Origin: Bdellovibrionales bacterium | GTDB lineage: Bacteria > Bdellovibrionota > UBA1018 > CAIPTA01 | Direction: 5' to 3' | DNA: 8,197 nt | Assembly: GCA_021730855.1 (NCBI GenBank) | Contig: JAKFYM010000364.1 | Location: forward strand, 1-8,197 | Shown here: positions 1-5,725 of the stretch, piece by piece | Layout: every line of letters starts with the position of its first letter | Numbering within the stretch: position 1 is the stretch's first letter | Program-made: the position numbers and the translations under genes | Notes under the pieces: generated by a model | What the model saw: only the letters and a program-made list of their open reading frames with translations | What the model was told of the DNA's origin: nothing | Databases searched by the model: none

Positions 1-631
1 CCCCGCTATCCAAGGCCTCTTTGGCTTCTTCCCAATTGGTCACTTCCACCTCGATGGGAATGCCGGCCTTCACCTTGCCATGCAGATTGGCCAGGGCGAG
101 GCGGATCGAGCCAGAGGCGCGAATATGGTTTTCCTTGATCAGCACGCCCTCATCCAAGCGAGCCCGGTGGTTGGTGAGGCCGCCATCGCGCACGGCCTTT
201 TTCTCCCAGATCCGTAAGCCTGGGGTGGTTTTGCGGGTGTCGAGCACGGTGAGAGAAAGATCGCCCAAAGCATCGCGGTAGCGCTTCGCCTGAGTGGCCA
301 CACCGCAGAGGCGCTGGAGCACATTCAGGATCGTGCGCTCGGTGGTGAGCAAATCACGAGCGCGGCCCTCAAACTCCAAAACCACCGTGCCGGCCTTAAC
401 GCTGGTGCCATCGGCAATGCCGGCAGGCCGTGTGACCTTGGCCGCCGCGCCAAAAACTTCCAAAACAATTTCTGCGAAGTCGAGGCCGGAAAGAGTGCAG
501 GCCTCCTTCGCCACGAGGCGGGCCCGGGCCAGCACTTCTGGGGGCACGGCAAGGGCGGTGATGTCTCCGCTGCCAATGTCTTCTTCTAGAGCCAAGCGCG
601 TCAACTGCCGCGCAGCATTATGAGCGTCCAT
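1..631 (-). CDS. nadC: Quinolinate phosphoribosyltransferase (nicotinate-nucleotide pyrophosphorylase), 3' end missing
   Basis: NadC condenses quinolinate with PRPP and releases CO2, giving nicotinate mononucleotide in de novo NAD synthesis in the cytoplasm. I read this frame directly from the reverse complement. It is open from the ATG at 629-631 to the left edge (210 codons). Family landmarks appear in order: EDIGSGDIT at residues 17-25, TERTILNVLQRLCG at 97-110, the PRPP/quinolinate-binding stretch DTRKTTPGLR at 131-140, GGLTNHR at 150-156, and LIKENH at 164-169 (the family usually has LIKDNH). Family members are about 280 residues, so roughly 70 C-terminal residues lie outside the window. 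The start is chosen because the N-terminus has family-like length; no strong ribosome binding site precedes it. It is divergent from the exported-protein gene at 728, with 96 bp between. The assignment is secure; only the exact start is open. Confidence 0.95.
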   Translation of the reverse strand, partial: MDAHNAARQLTRLALEEDIGSGDITALAVPPEVLARARLVAKEACTLSGLDFAEIVLEVFGAAAKVTRPAGIADGTSVKAGTVVLEFEGRARDLLTTERTILNVLQRLCGVATQAKRYRDALGDLSLTVLDTRKTTPGLRIWEKKAVRDGGLTNHRARLDEGVLIKENHIRASGSIRLALANLHGKVKAGIPIEVEVTNWEEAKEALDSG

Positions 632-673
632 TCCCGGGACTATAGGGCCTCGGCGTCCAGTGCGCAAGCCGGG

Positions 674-702
674 TTGAGATCCATTTCCCCCCATGCTATC
701 GG
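674..702 (+). promoter_or_regulatory. Weak sigma70-like promoter candidate for the exported-protein/Nudix pair
   Basis: TTGAGA (674-679, five of six matches to the -35 consensus) is followed after 17 bp by TATCGG (697-702, three of six matches to the -10 consensus). A start near 709 would give a leader of about 19 nt before the ATG at 728. The spacing is ideal but the -10 is poor, so this is only a candidate. The rest of the nadC-divergent gap (632-727) shows no other clear signal. Confidence 0.25.
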
Positions 703-714
703 TTTAGATCTACT

Positions 715-723
715 AAGGGGGGA
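715..723 (+). promoter_or_regulatory. Ribosome binding site fixing the start at 728
   Basis: A purine run AAGGGGGGA lies 4 bp upstream of the ATG at 728. It supports starting translation there rather than at the in-frame start at 620, because the ATG at 728 also begins a clean signal peptide. Confidence 0.6.
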
Positions 724-727
724 TTTT

Positions 728-1312
728 ATGAAAATGCTACTTTCGATTTTCTTTATAAGCACCGTGAGCACCATGGCCGCCAACGCGGCTTCGGGGCCAG
801 CCTACAAAGTTCCTAGGAACGCCAGCAGCTCCATCTATAGCTGCACCATCACAAGCAGCGTGAGCGAGAAGACAGCGGACGGCTGGAGCGCTTTCCAGGA
901 CGACAATAGCGTGAGCCTAGTGAAAAGCACGAATTGGTCGGCGGGACGGACGATTTATAACCTGCGCCAGTCGGATCTTTTTGTGCACTACAATGCCTTC
1001 GTGCAAGGCAAGCCCCGGCTGGATGGCGTGAAGACCCGCAAAGAAAGCAGGGAGCATTGGCGCCTAGGAACCGATGGCTGGGAGAAAGACGCCTTCCACC
1101 AAGACGTGAGCATCATCCGCATGGCTCCACAGGTGAATCGTTTCGAGGAAACCCGCGAGGGCGTGACCGCTCACTGGGAAGTGGCCTTCACCTTGGGCGG
1201 CGGTCATGGCTTCGTGACCCGCGTGGCCCGCAAGGCCTTGAATCCCGAGGCTCTCAACACGGAAAACCGCCGCTTCGCGAGCTTCGAAGAGACCTGCGTC
1301 CTCCAGCAATAG
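728..1312 (+). CDS. Exported protein of unknown function with two cysteines
   Basis: I do not recognise the family. The 194-residue product begins with a classic signal peptide: Lys2, a hydrophobic core over residues 3-18, and a probable signal peptidase I site after Ala-Asn-Ala (about residue 20). The protein should therefore leave the cytoplasm. The mature part is polar and rich in Ser, Thr, Arg and Glu, with no further membrane segment. It has two cysteines, Cys39 near the mature N-terminus and Cys190 near the C-terminus, which could form a disulfide closing the domain (inference). The open frame extends upstream to 620, but that extension overlaps the start of divergent nadC and would bury the signal peptide, so I start at 728. 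The stop is 4 bp before the Nudix gene, so the two are probably co-transcribed. The protein at 3052-3423 has the same plan of signal peptide plus N- and C-terminal cysteines, without obvious sequence similarity. Confidence 0.75.
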   Translation: MKMLLSIFFISTVSTMAANAASGPAYKVPRNASSSIYSCTITSSVSEKTADGWSAFQDDNSVSLVKSTNWSAGRTIYNLRQSDLFVHYNAFVQGKPRLDGVKTRKESREHWRLGTDGWEKDAFHQDVSIIRMAPQVNRFEETREGVTAHWEVAFTLGGGHGFVTRVARKALNPEALNTENRRFASFEETCVLQQ

Positions 1313-1316
1313 TTCT

Positions 1317-2159
1317 ATGGAGCAAACCCGCAAAGCACTAGTGGTGGTCGTCTGGAAACCCGAGCCCGGGGCCAGGGACAAACAAATTTTGCTCTTGCGG
1401 GTGCGCCCCGAGCGCGGAGATTTTTGGCAGCCGGTGACCGGCAAGGCCGATGAGGGGGAATCCTTCGCCGCGGCCGCCTTGCGAGAAGCCCAGGAAGAAT
1501 CCGGCCTGCGTTTCGAGCGCCAGCCCCAATACCTCGGCATGGAATACGAATTCAGTGGCCGCCACGGACCCGCCCTCGAGCGAGCCTATTTTTTGCCGGT
1601 CTACGGGGGCGCCAAACCTCCTGCGGTGAAGATCGATCCCAAGGAACATTCCGAATACCGTTGGGCTTCGGTGGAAGATGCTCTAACCGCGGTGAAGTTT
1701 GATTCCAATCGCCAGGCCATCGCTCGCGCGGGGCAGGACCTGCCCCCCCTCTTTTTGAGTCGCCGCGGAAGCTTCTTCCAAGAGGGCGAGGAGATCACGC
1801 ACGAACGCACGGCCGAGCTCCTGCACCGCTCACTCCAGCGCGCGCCCTCGGGGCTCTATCACGTGAGCGTGGACGGGGACGAGATCGACGTGATTGCCGA
1901 GGACACGGCTCGCTTTGTGAAAGCCTATGACCGCACCAAGGGCTTGCTGCGGATTTCGGATGGTTCCGAAGAAAAACTAGATCCCACTAGCCTGCGGGTG
2001 CGCCCCGACAATTCCCTCTCGTGCGTGCTGCACTCGGGCTGGGAGGCGCTCTTCCTCTCGCCGGCGTACTATGAGATCGCCAAGGATGTGCGAGAAATTT
2101 CAGGAAAGTACGTCTTGCAGTTCGACGGGCGCGACCACGAGCTGCGCATTTCGCACTAA
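1317..2159 (+). CDS. Nudix hydrolase (NudB-like) fused to a DUF1285-like domain
   Basis: Nudix enzymes hydrolyse nucleoside diphosphates linked to another moiety. Residues 42-64 match the Nudix box GX5EX7REUXEEXGU at every fixed position, with catalytic Glu at 57, 60 and 61 and a small Ala58 at the hydrophobic position. The preceding FWQPVTG (36-42) resembles NudB-type dihydroneopterin triphosphate/dATP pyrophosphohydrolases, so a (deoxy)nucleotide or pterin triphosphate substrate is plausible but unproven. The Nudix fold probably ends near residue 138. Residues 145-275 resemble DUF1285: a small beta start with GSFFQEGEEI, a helix, GLYHVSVDGDEIDVIAED at 179-196, a later LRV strand, then GWEALFLSPAYYEIA. 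DUF1285 proteins are normally stand-alone and of unknown function. The ATG lies 4 bp after the upstream stop; no strong ribosome binding site is visible, suggesting translational coupling. The last 60 bp overlap the 3' end of trmB on the other strand. The Nudix call is firm; the DUF1285 call is good but made by eye. Confidence 0.88.
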   Translation: MEQTRKALVVVVWKPEPGARDKQILLLRVRPERGDFWQPVTGKADEGESFAAAALREAQEESGLRFERQPQYLGMEYEFSGRHGPALERAYFLPVYGGAKPPAVKIDPKEHSEYRWASVEDALTAVKFDSNRQAIARAGQDLPPLFLSRRGSFFQEGEEITHERTAELLHRSLQRAPSGLYHVSVDGDEIDVIAEDTARFVKAYDRTKGLLRISDGSEEKLDPTSLRVRPDNSLSCVLHSGWEALFLSPAYYEIAKDVREISGKYVLQFDGRDHELRISH

Positions 2160-2873
2160 CGCAAAGGAATGGATCGGCAGGCTCTGCCGGAGGAAAATAC
2201 GCTCAAACGGCGTGGGCGGGATCAGCTGCCAGAGGCGCTCGGCGCGCTCCTTTGGCAGAAGGTCAAAACAACCCGCTTCCTTAAACGATTCTTGTATATA
2301 AGCCGCATAGTCGGCATGGTCGGTCTTCAGCATCACTTCTTTACCCTCGGCAAGCATCACTCCCAGGGTGCGGAAAAAACCGGGATGCAGGGTGCGCCAC
2401 TTCTGCTGCGCGGCCTTGGACCAGGGATCGGGAAAAAGAATCCAGACGCGGTCCACTTCCCCGGGCGCAAACATCCACGGCAGGCGCGCAAAATTCGCGC
2501 GCAGGAAACTCACGTTTTTCAGGCCCTGGTCCTGTGCCTTTTTGCCAGCCTTAAAGCACTGCTTGTATTTCCACTCCACACCTAGCTGCACGCCCTCGGG
2601 ATGGGTGCGCGCCAGGTGGTGCGAAGTCTCGCCATGGTAGGCCCCGAGCTCTAGCTGCAGGAAGGCCTCCTTGGGGGCGCCAAAATAGGCACGCCAAGCG
2701 CCTCGGTGTTTTTCGGTGTCGGCATCGGCTAGGAGAAGGGGCGAACCAAATTCCCGGATCCTGCTGGCGTAGGGATTTTTCGAGGGACGGTAGTCTTGGT
2801 AATTGGCTACGGGATAGGACTTGCTCATGGCCGGCCAAATGTAGCGAGGAAAGTGGGCCATGGCAAGGCGCAT
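2100..2873 (-). CDS. trmB: tRNA (guanine-N7-)-methyltransferase
   Basis: TrmB transfers a methyl group from S-adenosylmethionine to N7 of G46 in the variable loop of tRNA. The SAM-binding motif I is LELGAYHGE (residues 74-82; the family usually has LEIGxGxGE), followed by GVEWKYK (98-104). The family hallmark FPDPW is at 147-151 and the TD pair at 184-185. TPFE (221-224) and HSFAL (235-239) correspond to the conserved C-terminal TxFE and IYxL elements. In FPDPWSKAAQQKWR the usual basic run after FPDPW is partly replaced. The start is uncertain: ATG at 2871-2873 has a weak AGAG upstream, while Met5 and Met16 (ATG at 2826-2828) are alternatives without better sites, and the first 15 residues are not family-like. 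Residues 239-257 are encoded opposite the 3' end of the Nudix gene. Confidence 0.93.
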   Translation of the reverse strand: MRLAMAHFPRYIWPAMSKSYPVANYQDYRPSKNPYASRIREFGSPLLLADADTEKHRGAWRAYFGAPKEAFLQLELGAYHGETSHHLARTHPEGVQLGVEWKYKQCFKAGKKAQDQGLKNVSFLRANFARLPWMFAPGEVDRVWILFPDPWSKAAQQKWRTLHPGFFRTLGVMLAEGKEVMLKTDHADYAAYIQESFKEAGCFDLLPKERAERLWQLIPPTPFERIFLRQSLPIHSFALVRNAQLVVAPVELQDVLS

Positions 2874-2998
2874 TAAACTCTTTTTTGATTTTGGTTAGGA
2901 CAAGCAAGACCCAGAGAAACCTGTAGCGAGAATACATGCAGCCTAGGCCAGATAGGGAAAGGCATTTCTACAGTCTCGTCGACAGTTCTGCTTTCCGA

Positions 2999-3027
2999 TT
3001 GCTCGTCACTTGTTCGAAGCCTAGAAT
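2999..3027 (+). promoter_or_regulatory. Sigma70-type promoter for the small exported protein
   Basis: TTGCTC (2999-3004) and TAGAAT (3022-3027, five of six -10 matches) are separated by 17 bp. Transcription would start near 3034, leaving a leader of about 18 nt that holds the ribosome binding site GGGAGGGG (3041-3048) before the ATG at 3052. The same -35 hexamer and spacing recur before groES. I see no convincing promoter for trmB in the rest of this 178 bp gap. Confidence 0.5.
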
Positions 3028-3051
3028 AGAAACAATCCTTGGGAGGGGCTG

Positions 3052-3423
3052 ATGAAACTATTTTTTTCTCTTATTCTACTTTTTGCTACGACGGCACAGG
3101 CCGCTCCGCGACACGTGACCTGCCAATCTCTCGATCACTCTACTGTCTTAAGGATAGAAGGAATTCGGCGAGCTCGCGACGGCGTTTTTAATTCCGTGGC
3201 CAAGCTTTCCGTGATCCGGCTCGATGGGAATGCACAAAATTATGGACCGATGAGCATGATCGGCTTCTTACAAAAAGCGCCGGCACGAGATGGCGGACAG
3301 GCCATCTCCCTCCAGCTCATGGAACGCGTGAACTGGCACCACCAGCTTTTGATTGATTTCGAAGACACAGAAAATTCTTTGTTTTTTCTGGGCAGCAGAA
3401 AAATGAAGGTGGTTTGTTTTTGA
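3052..3423 (+). CDS. Small exported protein of unknown function
   Basis: The family is not recognised. The 123-residue product has a clear signal peptide (Lys2, hydrophobic residues 3-14, probable cleavage after Ala-Gln-Ala, about residue 17), giving a mature protein of about 105 residues. Cys24 and Cys122 sit at the two ends of the mature chain and could form one disulfide (inference). The remainder alternates short hydrophobic and polar stretches, suggesting a mainly beta structure, with no second membrane segment. The ATG is supported by GGGAGGGG at 3041-3048 and by the signal peptide beginning at residue 1. The gene stands alone between a promoter candidate and a strong terminator, so it is probably monocistronic. 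Its coding sequence is visibly richer in A and T than its neighbours. It shares its plan with the exported protein at 728-1312 but no obvious sequence. Confidence 0.75.
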   Translation: MKLFFSLILLFATTAQAAPRHVTCQSLDHSTVLRIEGIRRARDGVFNSVAKLSVIRLDGNAQNYGPMSMIGFLQKAPARDGGQAISLQLMERVNWHHQLLIDFEDTENSLFFLGSRKMKVVCF

Positions 3424-3441
3424 AGTTTTGATCTCGCCCAA

Positions 3442-3483
3442 AAGAAAAAGGGACGAGCCACTCGAGGCTCGTCCCTTTTTCTT
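3442..3483. terminator. Bidirectional intrinsic terminator
   Basis: Two 18-base arms (3442-3459 and 3466-3483) are perfect reverse complements around a 6-base loop. The GC-rich core GGGACGAGCC / GGCTCGTCCC is flanked by A-rich and T-rich sequence. Transcripts from either side therefore end in a GC hairpin followed by a U-run. It sits between the convergent small exported gene and groEL and should stop both. Confidence 0.92.
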
Positions 3484-3497
3484 GGCCTAGAAGGCCA
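3483..3497. repeat. Small hairpin next to the terminator
   Basis: TGGCC (3483-3487) and GGCCA (3493-3497) are inverted around TAGAA. It lies directly between the terminator and the larger palindrome downstream of groEL. Alone it is weak, but it adds a third stem-loop to a 145 bp structured zone. Confidence 0.5.
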
Positions 3498-3500
3498 TCT

Positions 3501-3584
3501 ACAAGATTTCGAGATTCGCCTCGGCCCGCACGGGAGCTGCCAAAGGCAGCGGACGCTAAGGGCCGAGCGATCTCGAAATCTTGT
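3501..3584. repeat. 84 bp imperfect palindrome abutting the groEL stop codon
   Basis: The outer arms 3501-3515 and 3570-3584 are perfect 15-base reverse complements. They continue through a short interrupted CG pair into CTCGGCCC (3520-3527) against GGGCCGAG (3560-3567), giving about 25 paired bases with two single-base bulges. Inside lies a further hairpin, GCTGCC (3536-3541), AAA, GGCAGC (3545-3550). The last base of the groEL stop codon (3584) is the outermost paired base. There is no adjacent U-run, and the true terminator is farther on. It may be a REP-like element, an mRNA 3'-end stabiliser, or a protein-binding site. Confidence 0.85.
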
Positions 3585-5230
3585 TACATCATGCCGCCCA
3601 TTCCACCCATGCCGCCCATATCAGGCTGCTGCATGTTGTTGCCTTCTTTTTTCGGCTTCTCGGCGATCATGGCTTCCGTGGTGAGCATGAGCGAGGAGAC
3701 CGAAGCGGCGTTCTGCAGGGCAGAGCGCACTACTTTCACAGGGTCGATCACGCCAGCTGCCACGAGATCGGTGTACTCGTCGGTAGCGGCATTGAAGCCC
3801 CAGTTGATTTCGTTTTTGGAGATGATCTTATCGATCACCACGCTAGGCTCTTCGCCGGCATTGAACGCGATCTGACGAGCAGGAGCTTGGCAAGCGCGGC
3901 GTACGATATCCACGCCCGCTTGACGATCTTCACCCTGCAATTTCAGGTTCGCTAGCACCATCGAAGCGCGAAGGAGAGCGATACCACCGCCAGGAACGAT
4001 GCCTTCTTCCACAGCCGCGCGGGTTGCGTTGAGGGCGTCTTCTACGCGTTGTTTCTTCTCTTTCATTTCCACTTCGGTAGCCGCGCCCACTTGGATCACA
4101 GCCACGCCGCCAGCGAGTTTCGCCAGACGCTCTTGGAGCTTCTCGCGGTCGTAGTCGGAGGTGGTTTCTTCGATTTGCGATTTGATTTGTTTCACGCGGC
4201 CGTCGATGTCCGTGCGTTTGCCGGCTCCGTCAACGATGGTGGTATTGTCTTTGTCCACGGTGATGCGCTTGGCTTTGCCGAGGTCGGCAAGCTTCACGTT
4301 CTCGAGCTTATTGCCCAAGTCTTCGCTGATCACGCGTCCACCAGTGAGGATCGCGAGGTCTTGCAGCATTTCTTTCCTGCGGTCGCCAAAGCCCGGGGCT
4401 TTCACGGCGGCCACGTGGATGGTGCCACGAAGTTTGTTTACCACGAGGGTAGCCAAGGCTTCGCCTTCCACTTCCTCGGCGATGATCAAGAGGGGCTTGT
4501 TGAGTTGCACCACTTGCTCGAGCACGGGCAGGAGATCTTTCATGGAGGAGATTTTTTTGTCGTAGATGAGCACGAGAGCATCTTCGAGGATGGCTTCCAT
4601 ACGCTCTTGGTTGGTGATGAAATAAGGAGATTGGTAGCCACGGTCGAACTGCATTCCTTCCACCACTTCGAGCACGGTCTCAGCGGTTTTGGATTCTTCG
4701 ATCGTGATCACGCCTTCTTTGCCCACTTTAGCCATAGCGTCGGCCAAGTGTTTGCCGATGTCGCTATCGCCATTGGCAGAGATGGTGGCTACCTGGGCGA
4801 TGTCGCTGTCGCCCTTCACGGCTTTCGCCATTTTTTTCAGCTCTTCCACCACTTTGGTCACGGCGCTATCGATGCCGCGCTTGAGGTCCATGGGATTGTA
4901 GCCAGCCGCCACCATTTTTGCGCCTTCGCGGTAGATGGATTGAGCAAGTACCGTGGCCGTGGTGGTTCCGTCACCGGCATCGTCATTGGTTTTGGAAGCT
5001 ACTTCCTTCACCATTTGCGCGCCCATATTTTCGAAACGGTCGGAGAGCTCCATTTCTTTGGCTACGGTCACGCCGTCTTTGGTCACCATCGGAGCGCCGA
5101 AACTTTTTTCGATCACTACGTTGCGGCCTTTGGGGCCAAGGGTGACTTTTACGGCTTCAGCTAGGGTGTTCACCCCGTTCAAGATTGCGTTGCGCGCACT
5201 CTCAGAAAAACGAAAATCTTTCGCAGACAT
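3584..5230 (-). CDS. groEL: Chaperonin GroEL (Hsp60)
   Basis: GroEL is the 14-subunit, ATP-driven cytoplasmic folding chamber that works with the GroES lid. The 548-residue product is full length and co-linear with E. coli GroEL at its N-terminus. Visible ATPase-site elements include TLGPKGRN (30-37), TKDG with Asp52, and the nucleotide-binding loop GDGTTTA with Asp87. VEGMQFDRGY, EEVEGEAL and the equatorial VEEGIVPGGG are all present. The tail ends in the usual GGM repeats (GGMGGMGGMM) that line the cavity floor. AAAGGAGC sits upstream of the ATG with suitable spacing, and only 17 bp separate it from the groES stop, so the two genes form one transcript. The stop codon TAA touches the downstream palindrome. 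No truncation or missing key residue is seen. It is the only groEL copy in the window; whether the genome has others cannot be judged. Confidence 0.99.
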   Translation of the reverse strand: MSAKDFRFSESARNAILNGVNTLAEAVKVTLGPKGRNVVIEKSFGAPMVTKDGVTVAKEMELSDRFENMGAQMVKEVASKTNDDAGDGTTTATVLAQSIYREGAKMVAAGYNPMDLKRGIDSAVTKVVEELKKMAKAVKGDSDIAQVATISANGDSDIGKHLADAMAKVGKEGVITIEESKTAETVLEVVEGMQFDRGYQSPYFITNQERMEAILEDALVLIYDKKISSMKDLLPVLEQVVQLNKPLLIIAEEVEGEALATLVVNKLRGTIHVAAVKAPGFGDRRKEMLQDLAILTGGRVISEDLGNKLENVKLADLGKAKRITVDKDNTTIVDGAGKRTDIDGRVKQIKSQIEETTSDYDREKLQERLAKLAGGVAVIQVGAATEVEMKEKKQRVEDALNATRAAVEEGIVPGGGIALLRASMVLANLKLQGEDRQAGVDIVRRACQAPARQIAFNAGEEPSVVIDKIISKNEINWGFNAATDEYTDLVAAGVIDPVKVVRSALQNAASVSSLMLTTEAMIAEKPKKEGNNMQQPDMGGMGGMGGMM

Positions 5231-5247
5231 TATTTAGCTCCTTTAAA

Positions 5248-5535
5248 TTATTGGATGATTCCGAGAACTTCTTCTTCACGGATGATCAGAAGCTCTTCGC
5301 CGTTGATTTTCACTTCATTGCCGGCGTATTTGCCGAACAGAATCTTGTCCCCTTTTTTTACGGTAAGCGGGGAGAGCTTGCCTTCGTCGCTAATGCGACC
5401 GTTGCCGGTGGCGATGACTTCGCCCTGAGCAGGCTTCTCTTTGGCCGAATCAGGAACGATGATTCCACCTTTGGTTTTTTCTTCTTCTGCCAGACGCTTG
5501 ACTAACAAGCGGTCGTACAATGGCGCTACTTGCAT
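5248..5535 (-). CDS. groES: Co-chaperonin GroES (Hsp10)
   Basis: GroES forms the seven-subunit lid that closes the GroEL chamber. The 95-residue product shows the family order: PLYDRLLVKR (5-14), the mobile loop around EEEKTKGGIIVPD (16-28) with GGIIVP contacting GroEL, AKEKPAQGEVIATG, VKKGDKILFGKYAGNEVKI, and the C-terminal EEVLGIIQ. The frame extends upstream to a GTG at 5566-5568, but the ATG at 5533-5535 is chosen because AAGGAGGA (5541-5548) precedes it at ideal spacing and the protein then has the normal GroES N-terminus and length. The gene leads the groES-groEL operon. Two candidate promoters and a small leader hairpin lie in the 190 bp upstream. Confidence 0.98.
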   Translation of the reverse strand: MQVAPLYDRLLVKRLAEEEKTKGGIIVPDSAKEKPAQGEVIATGNGRISDEGKLSPLTVKKGDKILFGKYAGNEVKINGEELLIIREEEVLGIIQ

Positions 5536-5540
5536 TGGAT

Positions 5541-5548
5541 TCCTCCTT
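5541..5548 (-). promoter_or_regulatory. Strong ribosome binding site of groES
   Basis: AAGGAGGA on the minus strand lies 5 bp before the ATG at 5533-5535. It settles the groES start against the upstream in-frame GTG at 5566-5568. Confidence 0.85.
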
Positions 5549-5552
5549 ATTG

Positions 5553-5566
5553 GCCCTAAAAAGGGC
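5553..5566 (-). promoter_or_regulatory. Leader hairpin just upstream of the groES ribosome binding site
   Basis: On the transcript, GCCCU and AGGGC pair around a UUUU loop (5 bp stem), ending 4 bases before AAGGAGGA. It does not occlude the ribosome binding site directly. It may protect the 5' end or tune translation, but the stem is short and could be chance. Confidence 0.35.
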
Positions 5567-5624
5567 ACGAGTTTACAAAATTTCCCTTAGGCGGCTGCGA
5601 ACCGGCTATTTTCTTGATCCGTTT

Positions 5625-5653
5625 GGTATACCTATACCGCGAACGTAGAGCAA
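5625..5653 (-). promoter_or_regulatory. Sigma70-type promoter candidate for groESL
   Basis: On the minus strand TTGCTC (5648-5653) is followed after 17 bp by TATACC (5625-5630, four of six -10 matches). The -35 hexamer and spacing equal those of the promoter before the gene at 3052. The -10 region is part of a small symmetric stretch (GGTATACC at 5625-5632). The leader to groES would be about 80 nt. Confidence 0.45.
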
Positions 5654-5682
5654 GTGCGCTTATGCCTTAAGGAAGCATGGCT

Positions 5683-5711
5683 ATGTTGGGAATGCTCCCG
5701 AGACTGTCAAG
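5683..5711 (-). promoter_or_regulatory. Possible heat-shock (sigma32-like) promoter for groESL
   Basis: On the minus strand CTTGACA (5705-5711) and TCCCAACAT (5683-5691) resemble the sigma32 elements CTTGAA and CCCCATNT at about the right spacing. A pyrimidine-rich stretch precedes the -35, as at the E. coli groE promoter. The match is partial. TTGACA also equals the sigma70 -35 consensus, but no good sigma70 -10 follows. The site starts 15 bp after the J-protein stop codon. No CIRCE inverted repeat (TTAGCACTC-N9-GAGTGCTAA) is present. Confidence 0.35.
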
Positions 5712-5725
5712 GCAAGGGAAAGAAA

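Noticed and set aside
640..684. A 14-codon minus-strand mini-ORF ending 8 bp before the nadC start, considered as a leader peptide
   Set aside because: There is no properly spaced ribosome binding site, no run of regulatory codons and no attenuator hairpin, so it is not distinguishable from chance.
1064..1649. Minus-strand open frames opposite the exported-protein and Nudix genes
   Set aside because: The plus-strand genes have a signal peptide and an intact Nudix box. The antisense frames show no domain and arise from GC-rich codon bias.
2175..2189. Hairpin CGGCAG-GCT-CTGCCG 15 bp after the Nudix stop, considered as a terminator
   Set aside because: It has a 6 bp stem but no following U-run in either direction, and it lies inside trmB coding sequence.
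2169..2640. Plus-strand open frames opposite trmB
   Set aside because: trmB motifs (LELGAYHGE, FPDPW) define the real gene on the minus strand; the plus frames have no recognisable features.
4049..5164. A 371-codon plus-strand open frame opposite groEL
   Set aside because: It is an antisense shadow of a strongly conserved gene. Its translation is unusually rich in His and Phe, as expected from the complement of GroEL codons, and no ribosome binding site or known domain is visible.
5536..5725. A CIRCE operator upstream of groES
   Set aside because: No TTAGCACTC-N9-GAGTGCTAA or near match is present on either strand in the gap.
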